Below, piece after piece: positions 52,940 through 60,167 of a DNA stretch of 64,000 nt. Under the pieces are notes generated by a model, which was given only the letters and a program-made list of their open reading frames with translations, did no database searches and was not told the origin of the DNA. Numbering within the stretch: the stretch's first letter is position 1; the number at the start of each line of letters is the position of its first letter. Made by a program: the position numbers and the translations under genes. Origin of the DNA: CAVQJU01 sp963729215 (GTDB taxonomy: Bacteria; Acidobacteriota; Vicinamibacteria; Vicinamibacterales; CAVVIG01); contig CAVSND010000025.1 of assembly GCA_963729215.1 (NCBI GenBank), positions 62,001 through 126,000 of the forward strand. Reading direction: 5' to 3'.

Positions 52940-53765
52940 GATGACCCGGAACGCTCGAAGAAACGCTCCGAGGCGACCGCGGCGGCCAGCGGGCCGAAAC
53001 CGCTCGTACGGCCGGGAAGCCACGCCTTCAACCCCTCGAGATCCATCATTTCCCGGTGTGCCGGATTGTCGTACTGCATCGCGAACAGCGCATCGAGCCA
53101 GCGCCGCTCGGCGGCGGGAGCGAGGTCGTGGCGAGCCGTGAAGACGCAGTGATCGAAATGGTCGGTTTCGAGCGATGACCGTGAATTGATCCGCGTCGAT
53201 CGTGCCGTCCTTCGTCCAACCGTCCCAGTTCAGGTCGAGCATCGCGCAGGCCGCCGCCGCGCCGCCCTTCAGGCTCTCGAACGCGTCGCGCTCGCCGCCC
53301 ACGTGATCGCCGTGCTTGCCGACGAGCACGTCGAAGCGCCGGATGGTGCAGTCGGCCGCCGGGTCGATGCCGTCGCGGCGGAGCCGCCCGAGCGGAATGA
53401 GCGTGGCCTGCGGCGAATCGCTGGCGCCTGTCGCCAGCGTTCGGCCTCGCAGATCGGCCAGCGCTTCGCACCGGCCCGCCACGCCGCGCGACAAAATACG
53501 AGCGCCGGTCCCGATCGGTGTCTCGCATGGCGATGGCGCGGCAGGTGCCGCCGGTCCGTCGCTGCGCGTCGAGCCAGGCCAGCGGCGAGTTCCAGGCGAT
53601 ATCGATGGTGCGGTCGAGCAGCGCCGTGACCTGCAGCTCGTACGTGCTGTAGAACGCGACGTCGATCGGGCACCCCTGCGACTCGAAGAAGTCGCGGATG
53701 ATTTTCCAGATGACCGACACCTTGGGGTCGTACAGCACCGCGCCGACCTTGAGCGGCTGCTCCAT
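52936..53765 (-). CDS. PhnD/SsuA-like periplasmic-binding-fold protein lacking a signal peptide, two frameshifts
   Basis: Ligand-binding protein of the ABC phosphate/phosphonate or sulfonate receptor fold. ATG 53765: MEQPLKVGAVLYDPKVSVIWKIIRDFFESQG, YELQVTALLDRTIDIAWNSPLAWLDAQ, then after a shift near 53490 GRTLATGASDSPQATLIPL, FESLKGGAAAACAML, and after another near 53160 FDHCVFTARHDLAPAAERRWLDALFAMQYDNP, typical of PhnD C-termini. No signal peptide or lipobox, and no permease or ATPase gene nearby, so it is probably cytosolic rather than a transport receptor. Stop and start overlap with both neighbours. Confidence 0.8.
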
Positions 53766-54926
53766 CAGAAGACCTCCAGGCCGCACAGCGCCCGCCCGAT
53801 GAAGTCGTAGGCCTGATCGCTCGTCGGCGCCATCACGATCGGCGCCCGCGCGTCGCGGAACAGCCTCTCGATGCCGTGCGCGCCGCCGAACGCGGCGCCG
53901 CCGCACGTCCGCATCGCGAGGTCCGTCACGACGACGGCGGCCTCGGTCGCGGCCGCCTTGGCCTCGAGGACCATCAGCTGCGTCGCCGGCCCCGGCGCCT
54001 CCAGCGAATCGAGCACGGCGCCGAGGTGCGCGCGCGCGCGATCGGTCTCGATTCGCATGCGGGCAATCTGGGCGCGCAGCGTTGGCAGCTCCGCGAGCGA
54101 GCTGTTCAGGTGCTCGAGCCGCGCCTGCGTCACGTGACGGATCGTCGCCTGCACGGCCGCCTCGGCGATGCCAATCCCGACGGCGGCGGAACCCACCTGG
54201 AACGCCGGCAGCACGATACCGAGCATCATGTCGAGCCCCTTGCCGGACGCCGACAGCGCCCGATCCGCGCCGACGGTGACGTTGTGGAGCGACATCGGTG
54301 CGCTGGAATTCCCGCGCATGCCGAGCCCGTGCCAGGCGCCGCCGACGCTGAGGCCCGCATCGCCGCGCGAGCACGAGGTAGATAGAGCTTTCGACCGGCG
54401 TCGTCGCGCCGGATGCGAGCGTCGAGACCACGTAGCCGTCGGCTTGCCCGGCGGAGGTCACGAACGACTTGCTTGCGTTCAAGCGGACGGCGCCGGCCCC
54501 CGTGTCTCCATTGGCCGCGCGGCTCACCGGCGCCCAGAAATGGCTGCGCGATCCGGTCTCACTGAAAGCGAGCGTGGACAGGTGCCGCCCGGCGGCCGCT
54601 TCGCGAAGGAGCGTCTCCGTCTTGTCCGGCGCGGTCGCGTAACAGGCCACGCCGCACAGGTGCATCAGGTAGACCATCGACGTCGACGGGCAGCGCTGCG
54701 CCACCGTGTCGAGAACCGCGGCCATCGTGCGCAGACCCTGGCCGAGGCCGCCATATGTTGTCGGCACGGTCAGGCCGAGCAGTCCGCGCTGGCCGAGCGC
54801 CGCGATCGACTGGCGGGGGAACGCCGCGTTCTGATCGACACTCGCCGCCTGCGGCCCGATCTGCGCGTCGGCGACGGCGGCCGCGTCCGCCACGATCCGG
54901 TTCTGTTCGTCGTTCAATCGGTACAT
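53765..54926 (-). CDS. Acyl-CoA dehydrogenase-fold flavoenzyme, one frameshift
   Basis: FAD or FMN enzyme of the acyl-CoA dehydrogenase superfamily, possibly of the flavin-monooxygenase branch (DszC/SfnB-like). ATG 54926: MYRLNDEQNRIVADAAAVAD, ALGQRGLLGLTVPTTYGGLG, LSTLAFSETGSRSHFWAPVSRA, LNASKSFVTSAGQADGYVVST, then past a shift near 54370 GLGMRGNSSAPMSLHNVTV, LGIVLPAFQVGSAAVGIG, MRTCGGAAFGGAHGIERLFRDARAPIVMAPTSDQAYDFIGRAL. Its end overlaps the PhnD-like start (ATGA), so the three genes are coupled. Substrate unknown. Confidence 0.87.
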
Positions 54927-54940
54927 GTCACGGTCTCCTG

Positions 54941-55387
54941 TCACGAGGTGAGGGTCAGGTCGATTGTCAGCGCCGCTGCCACGCGTAGCGTGCACACGAG
55001 CGGCAGCCGCTCGAGCATGTGTTCGAACAACGCGCGCGTCGCCGGAGCGTCGCCGGACGCCACGAAGACCTTCACGTGGATGCGCGCGATTCTCGGCTGC
55101 CCGTGCTCGCCGACGACTTCGAGGTAGGTGAGCCCGTTCTCCAGCTCGCCGGTCACCACGGCCTCAACGGCATCGACCGGCAGCCGCCGCCTGTCCGCAA
55201 ACGCCCGGAGGCCGTTGACCACCTCTCCCCCGATCGCACCGAGGGCGTACTCGATCGCGGCGACGTGCGGCGACGCCTCATCGAACTCCAGTGGCTGGCC
55301 GATCGAGAACTGGCGGCGGCCGACCGAGACCCGCGCTGCGGCCGGGTCAGGCGCAGTCACCCGCAGCGAGACGGTGATGGTATCCAT
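54941..55387 (-). CDS. OsmC-family protein lacking the first redox Cys
   Basis: A 148-residue OsmC-fold protein. Seen: SVGRRQFSIGQPLEFDEASPHVAAIEYALGAIGGEVVNGLRAFADRR, YLEVVGEHGQPRIARIHVKVFVASGD, LFEHMLERLPLVCTLRVAA. In peroxidase members the long helix carries a Cys at the position that here reads Gly-Gly-Glu; only the second Cys (LVCTL) remains. It would therefore not be a thiol peroxidase of the normal kind. Fourteen bases upstream of the dehydrogenase-like gene on the same strand; divergent from fwdD. Confidence 0.82.
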   Translation of the reverse strand: MDTITVSLRVTAPDPAAARVSVGRRQFSIGQPLEFDEASPHVAAIEYALGAIGGEVVNGLRAFADRRRLPVDAVEAVVTGELENGLTYLEVVGEHGQPRIARIHVKVFVASGDAPATRALFEHMLERLPLVCTLRVAAALTIDLTLTS

Positions 55388-55583
55388 TCGTATGCGGATC
55401 TCCGGATGCGCGAGCTCTCACGCATTCGATCGTTGCGAACGACGGTTGTGAAGGAAGGGCGGCGCGACGCGCCGCAAGGGGGACTATCAGGTGAAGCCGG
55501 AACTGCAGCGAAGCAAGCTCATCGCAGGGGCGCATCCTATCACGGCGTGTTTGAGAATCGACGACGCCGAATGCCCGCATGCT

Positions 55584-55964
55584 ATGATGGCCGGACCAAT
55601 GGCAGGTAAGCGCTTCATCATGAACGCGGGCCGCACGACCAAGCAGGGCCAGCAGATCAACATCGGCAAGGATTCCCCCGAGTACAAGGCTATCGTGGGC
55701 ACCCTGACGATGCATCCCGAAGACATGCAAGAGGCCGGGATTCAGCCCGGCGGCAGCGTCCGCGTGCGATCGGACTACGGCGAGGTCATCTTCCTGTGCA
55801 ATGCGGGCAAAGTGCCGCAGGGGATGATCTTCGTGCCTTACGGACCGCCAACCTGTCATCTCATGGGCCAATACACCGATGGCACCGGGATGCCAACGTC
55901 CAAAGGTTGGGAAGTCGAGGTCGAGGCGATCGCGCCCGAGACAGCGGCGCCGATCGGTTCGTGA
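55584..55964 (+). CDS. fwdD: Formylmethanofuran dehydrogenase subunit D-like (metallopterin-binding)
   Basis: Subunit that, with FwdB, encloses the tungsto- or molybdopterin cofactor. In-frame starts are ATG 55584, 55587, 55599 and 55620; the family begins near MNAGRTTKQGQQINIG (55620). Seen: DSPEYKAIVGTLTMHPEDMQEAGIQPGGSVRVRSDYGEVIF, KVPQGMIFVPYGPPTCHLMGQYTDGTGMPTSKGWEVEVE, matching archaeal FwdD including the FIPMGP and TGMP-x-x-KG motifs. Bacterial Fhc complexes do not contain this subunit, so its presence next to a Sec-containing FwdB argues for a true metal-dependent dehydrogenase. Confidence 0.9.
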   Translation: MMAGPMAGKRFIMNAGRTTKQGQQINIGKDSPEYKAIVGTLTMHPEDMQEAGIQPGGSVRVRSDYGEVIFLCNAGKVPQGMIFVPYGPPTCHLMGQYTDGTGMPTSKGWEVEVEAIAPETAAPIGS

Positions 55965-55969
55965 GTGGT

Positions 55970-56128
55970 ATGGACGAGACTGATCTGACACAGAAGAAGA
56001 TCTGGCCCCTCCGAGTTCTCGACGAGGGACCGGCGGCGGAAACCGTTGCGGCGTGGGAGATGATCGCGGCCGGCCGCTACATGCCGCGCCGCACCCGGGG
56101 GAGCTTCCCCGGCCGGGAGCTTGGTTGA
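55970..56128 (+). CDS. Small protein between fwdD and fwdB, unknown
   Basis: A 52-residue frame from ATG 55970, five bases after fwdD: MDETDLTQKKIWPLRVLDEGPAAETVAAWEMIAAGRYMPRRTRGSFPGRELG (given here only as its family-free composition: one Trp-rich half and a basic tail). No Cys, so it is not a ferredoxin. Tight spacing suggests co-translation with fwdD; it could be an assembly or accessory peptide. I do not recognise it. Confidence 0.5.
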   Translation: MDETDLTQKKIWPLRVLDEGPAAETVAAWEMIAAGRYMPRRTRGSFPGRELG

Positions 56129-56169
56129 ACGTTCGTCATTCCGCCCGGTTCGGGCGGGAACAAGACCGA

Positions 56170-56221
56170 GTAGCGGCCGGATTCAGCCGGCATGCGACGT
56201 CCGCCTGAAGGCGGACGCTAC
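56170..56221. repeat. GTAG palindrome pair upstream of fwdB
   Basis: GTAG, a GCCGG/CCGGC-type hairpin with loop ATTCA, then an inverted CGTCCGCC, TGAA, GGCGGACG, CTAC unit. It ends 22 bp before the fwdB start. Confidence 0.7.
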
Positions 56222-56242
56222 GAAGAACGATATGAGGCAGCG

Positions 56243-57575
56243 ATGGCCCTGACCGTTGTGAAAGACGCGACGTGCACCTTCTGCGGCTGTGTCTGCGACG
56301 ACATCGAGCTGCACGCCGACGGCGATCGCATCGTCAAAGCCAAGAACGCCTGCAGTCTCGGGGAATCCTGGTTCAAGCACCACACGGCAGAACGCGCGTA
56401 TCCGGATGCGCTGATCGACGGCAAGCCGGCCACGCTCGATGACGCCATCGACGCCGCCGCGGACTACCTGTACGCCGCCAACATGCCGTTGGTGTACGGA
56501 CTGAGCAACATTACGTGCGAGGCACAGCGCGAAGCCGTGGCCCTGGCCGAGCTCATCGGAGGTGTGGTTGACAGCCACACTTCCCTTTGACACGGCCCCA
56601 CTGAGATAGCCGCCCAGTTGGGTGGCAAGATTACGTGCACCCTGGGCGAGGTCAAGAATCGGGCGGACTTCATCGTCTATTGGGGCGGCAACCCCGCAGA
56701 ATGTCACCCGCGGCACTTCACCAAATACACGCTGACCCAGAAGGGCAAGTTCGTGCCGGAGGGGCGCAAGGGCCGCACCATGGTCCTCGTGGACATTCGG
56801 GAAACGCTCAGCGCCAAGGCCGCCGACATTTTTCTGCAGATTCGACCGGGGATGGACTTCGAAATCCTGACCATCCTGCGCGCGCTCGTCAAGAACCAGC
56901 GGGTGAACGCGGCGGCGGTCGCGGAAACCGGACTCACGCTCGAGCAGCTCCAGGACGTGGTCGATCGAATGAAGCGCGCCAAGTTCGGCGTGATCTTCTT
57001 CGGCATGGGCCTGTCGATGACCCGCGGCAAGCACATGAACTCGGCGGGCGTCCTGTCGCTTGGCGGCGGAGCTGAACGAATTCACCAAGTTCGTCTGCAT
57101 GCCGATGCGGGGACATGGCAACGTGACCGGGTCGGACATGGTCCTGCGCTGGTCGACCGGGTACCCGTTCGGCGTCAGCCTGAGCCGGGGCTACCCGCGA
57201 TTCAATCCGGGAGAGTTCTCGACCGTGGACCTGATCGTCCGCGGGGACAACGACGCCGCGCTCATCCTGGGCGCCGATCCAGGTGCGACGATGCCGCAGC
57301 CGGGCATCGACCATCTGGCACGCATCCCCACGATCGTTCTGGATCCCAAAGTGACACACACGAGCCGCCTCGCTCGCGTGCACATCACGACCGCTGTCAC
57401 GGGAGTGAGCGCGCCCGGGACCGCCTATCGCATGGACGAAATCCCCTTGCCGCTGCGGCCGATTCTCACGTCGCCCTACCCGACCGACGAGGAAGTCGTC
57501 CGGCGCATTCGGCAGGCCGTGGCGACCAAACCCGCCTGGGCTCCCGCCACGCACGTAACAACGCCGTTCTCCTGA
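56243..57575 (+). CDS. fwdB: Formylmethanofuran dehydrogenase subunit B with selenocysteine (TGA = Sec116), one frameshift
   Basis: Catalytic metallopterin subunit. ATG 56243 has GAGG eight bases upstream. Seen: DATCTFCGCVCDDIELHADGD and KNACSLGESW (4Fe-4S cysteines), MPLVYGLSNITCEAQREAVALAELIGGVVDSHTSL, TGA at 56588-56590, then HGPTEIAAQLGGKITCTLGEVKNRADFIVYWGGNPAECHPRHF, MVLVDIRETLSAKAADIFLQIRPGMDFEIL. Codon 116 corresponds to the metal-ligating Cys/Sec of archaeal FwdB, and U-HGP is also the motif of Sec formate dehydrogenases. Near 57058 CTGGCG appears as CTTGGCG; after removing the extra base, AAELNEFTKFVCMPMRGHGNVTG and PRFNPGEFS follow to TGA 57575. 444 codons in all. Confidence 0.94.
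56591..56626 (+). promoter_or_regulatory. Candidate bacterial SECIS element of fwdB
   Basis: Eighteen bases after the TGA, GCCGCCC (56609-56615), loop AGTT (56616-56619), GGGTGGC (56620-56626) forms a 7-bp stem with one G-T pair. The loop has G at its second position, the distance from TGA to loop is 25 nt, and the first bases after the TGA (CACGGCCC) are the same as in Escherichia coli fdhF. These features meet the usual description of a bacterial SECIS. Confidence 0.75.
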
Positions 57576-57589
57576 GTGGTATGACAGGC

Positions 57590-57687
57590 GTAGTGCGGAC
57601 CTTCCGCCTGCTTCGCTACGGCGCGGCTCGCCGAACCAAGCGCGGACGCAGGTCCGCCGACATGGCAGGCCTGAAGGCCTGCACTAC
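57590..57687. repeat. Compound GTAG palindrome element between fwdB and fwdA
   Basis: Starts GTAGTGCGGACC and ends with GCAGGCC, TGAA, GGCCTGC, ACTAC, the complement of the element at 44012. The middle contains a degraded palindrome (CTTCGCTACGG, CGCGGCTCGCCG, GCGGACGCAGGTCCGCC). It fills most of the 132-bp gap. Confidence 0.6.
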
Positions 57688-57707
57688 AATCTGACGGAAG
57701 CCTCATC

Positions 57708-59333
57708 ATGCTGCGGATAACCGGCGGAAGGGTTTACGACCCGGCGAACGGGATCGACGGTGTCGTCAAGGACGTCTGCATCGCCGATGGCCGCATCGTG
57801 CCTCAGGTCGAAGGCGGACGCACGATCGATGCGACGGGCCTGATCGTGTTCCCTGGCGGCGTGGACATCCACACCCACGTCGCGGGCGCAGCGCTGAACT
57901 TTGCGCGAGGCCTCACGCCGGAAAACATGCGCCGGGGTCTTCCCTTCGTGCACACGAAGGACCTGCGGGCCGGGCTCGGAGGCGTCACGCCCACCACGTT
58001 CGCCACCGGCTATCTGTACGCCGGCATGGGCTGGACGACCGTGAACGAGGCCGCCGTTCCAATCCTCTCCGCGAGGCATACGCACGAAGAACTGCACGAC
58101 ACGCCCATCGTGGACAAGTCGTGCCTCGTGCTGATGGCCAACAACGAGATCGTGCTGGACCTTCTGGAAGCGGGCGAGGTCGAGCGCGCCACGCATGTCG
58201 TCGCCTGGCTCATCTGGGCCGCCAAAGCCTACGGGGTGAAGGCGGTCAACCCCGGAGGAGTCGCCGCATGGAAATGGGGCAAGGACGCCAAGGTGCTGAC
58301 GGGGCCGATCGAAGGCTACAGCAGCCTGACGCCGGCGACGATCATTGCCGGCCTGGCCAAAATCGTCGACGATCTGAAACTGCCGCATCCGCTCCATCTC
58401 CACTGCAACAATCTCGGCACTCCAGGCAACGTGTCGACCACGCTCGAAACGTTGAAGATCCTGGAGGGACACCGGGCTCACCTCGCGCATTTGCAGTTCC
58501 ACGCCTACGGCGGAGACGACTGGGGCACGATTCGATCGGAGGCGGCCGTGCTGGCCGACTACTTCAACACGCACCCCAACCTCACCACCGATGCGGGGGC
58601 GATGTTGTTCGGCGACACGGTGACCATCACGGCCGACGGCCCGCTGGAGCACCTGCTCCATCAGCTCAGCGGGCGCAAGTGGGGCAACGTGGACGTGGAG
58701 AACGAGACCGGGTGCGGAATCGTCCCGCACACGTACAAGCCGAGCAAGCTGGTGAATGCCGTCCAGTGGGCTGTCGGACTGGAGCTGCTGCTGCTCATCA
58801 ACGACCCCTGGCGAGTCTTCCTGACCACGGATCACCCCAACGGCGCCTGCTTCTGGCGGTACCCGGAGATCATCCGCCTGCTGATGGACGCCGAATTCCG
58901 CAAGGAGCAGATCAAGGCGCTGCCGCCGGAGACGCTGAACCGCACCGCCCTCTCCGACATCGATCGCCAGTACACGCTCTCGGAGATCGCGATCATCAGC
59001 TCCGCGGGACCGGCGCGCGCGCTGGGTCTCTCGCAGAAAGGACACCTCGGCGTGGGCGCGGATGCCGATGTGGCCCTCTACGAGGAGCACCCGGACAGCG
59101 GCATCCTGTTCGAATACCCCCGCTACGTTATCAAGGGCGGCGACGTCGTCGTCGAAGAGGGACAGCTTCGCAACGTCAGCAACGGGCGACAGTTCCTCGT
59201 GCATCCCGCGTTCGACGATCAGATCGAGGCCTACCTGCGACCGCTGTTCCAGAAGGTCTACACGATGTCGTTTGACAACTATCCAGTGGAGATCGAACGC
59301 CTGCAAGAGCCGGACATCAAGCCCTGCGCCTGA
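57708..59333 (+). CDS. fwdA: Formylmethanofuran dehydrogenase/hydrolase subunit A
   Basis: Zinc amidohydrolase subunit that forms or hydrolyses N-formylmethanofuran from formate. ATG 57708. Seen in 541 residues: LRITGGRVYDPANGIDGVVKDVCIADGRIV, VFPGGVDIHTHVAGAALNFARGLTPENMRRG with the HxH metal pair near residue 61, VNPGGVAAWKWGK with the Lys expected to be carboxylated, LPHPLHLHCNNLGTPGNVSTTLETL, LQFHAYGGDDW, FLTTDHPNGACFWRYPEIIRLLMD with the catalytic Asp, ALGLSQKGHLGVGADADVALYEEHP. It is the only A subunit in the window and could serve both B subunits. Confidence 0.96.
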   Translation: MLRITGGRVYDPANGIDGVVKDVCIADGRIVPQVEGGRTIDATGLIVFPGGVDIHTHVAGAALNFARGLTPENMRRGLPFVHTKDLRAGLGGVTPTTFATGYLYAGMGWTTVNEAAVPILSARHTHEELHDTPIVDKSCLVLMANNEIVLDLLEAGEVERATHVVAWLIWAAKAYGVKAVNPGGVAAWKWGKDAKVLTGPIEGYSSLTPATIIAGLAKIVDDLKLPHPLHLHCNNLGTPGNVSTTLETLKILEGHRAHLAHLQFHAYGGDDWGTIRSEAAVLADYFNTHPNLTTDAGAMLFGDTVTITADGPLEHLLHQLSGRKWGNVDVENETGCGIVPHTYKPSKLVNAVQWAVGLELLLLINDPWRVFLTTDHPNGACFWRYPEIIRLLMDAEFRKEQIKALPPETLNRTALSDIDRQYTLSEIAIISSAGPARALGLSQKGHLGVGADADVALYEEHPDSGILFEYPRYVIKGGDVVVEEGQLRNVSNGRQFLVHPAFDDQIEAYLRPLFQKVYTMSFDNYPVEIERLQEPDIKPCA

Positions 59334-59345
59334 TATCGGACGAGC

Positions 59346-60167
59346 ATGATTACCCTCACCCTCAAAGAGCCGCCCAACGTCCCACTTGAAGCAGAGATGC
59401 TCTCGCCCGATGTGATGGCGGCGCTGGCGAACGACGAAATCCGGGCCCTTCCCGTCTATCTGGGCAAGCGGCAGCGGCGCCTGGACGACTTCTTTTCGAT
59501 CGAGGGTGAAAAGAGCGACGAACTGGACATCCGCGGCGACGTGGGGAAGGTGAAATGGATCGGTCGCGGCATGACTCGCGGCCGCATCACCGTCGCCAGC
59601 AGCGTCGGCATGCACCTGGGAGCCCACATGAAGGGCGGCTCCATCGACGTGTCCGGGAACGCCGCGGACTGGGCCGGGGCCGAGATGTCGGGGGGCGTCA
59701 TCCGGATCCGCGGGAACGCCGGCGGACAGGTCGGGGCCGCCTACCGGGGAAGTCTCTCCGGGATGACCGACGGCACGATCTTAATCGATGGCACGGCTGG
59801 CCTCGAAGTCGGCATGCGGATGAAACGCGGGATCATCGCCATCGGCGGGCTGGTACGAGACTTCGCCGGCCTGCAGATGAAAGGCGGAACCATCGTGCTG
59901 CGCAGCGGCGCCGAACTTCGTACCGGCGCCTGGATGGTCCGAGGCACGATCATCTCGTTGAAGCCGATCAAACTCCTGCCGACGTTCTCGTATGCGTCCA
60001 CGTACAACCCGACGTTCTTGCGCCTGTACGGACGGCACCTGGGCGCGCTCGGCTTCACGCTCCCCTACGAAGATGGTGACGGGGCCTACCAACGCTATGC
60101 CGGCGACGCGTGCGTGCCGGGCAAAGGGGAGATTCTCGTCTGGAAGCCGCCGGCTACGTCGCCCTGA
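59346..60167 (+). CDS. fwdC: Formylmethanofuran dehydrogenase subunit C
   Basis: Structural subunit with a right-handed beta-helix of GltB-C-terminal type. ATG 59346, 12 bp after fwdA. Residues 75-205 are repeats of G-x-x-x-G-x-x-M-x-x-G-x-I: GAHMKGGSIDVSGNAADWAGAEMSGGVIRIRGNAGGQVGAA, GMTDGTILIDGTAGLEVGMRMKRGIIAIGG, FAGLQMKGGTIVLRSGAEL. 273 residues, normal. It completes the plus-strand set D, B, A, C. Its 3' end overlaps the convergent fhcB by 14 bp. Confidence 0.94.
   Translation: MITLTLKEPPNVPLEAEMLSPDVMAALANDEIRALPVYLGKRQRRLDDFFSIEGEKSDELDIRGDVGKVKWIGRGMTRGRITVASSVGMHLGAHMKGGSIDVSGNAADWAGAEMSGGVIRIRGNAGGQVGAAYRGSLSGMTDGTILIDGTAGLEVGMRMKRGIIAIGGLVRDFAGLQMKGGTIVLRSGAELRTGAWMVRGTIISLKPIKLLPTFSYASTYNPTFLRLYGRHLGALGFTLPYEDGDGAYQRYAGDACVPGKGEILVWKPPATSP

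Noticed and set aside
52936..53765. PhnD-like protein as an ABC transport receptor
   Set aside because: No signal peptide, no lipobox, no permease or ATPase gene nearby.
57040..57075. Programmed +1 frameshift in fwdB
   Set aside because: The same kind of one-base excess is seen in about fifteen unrelated genes of the window, so a sequencing error is the simpler explanation.
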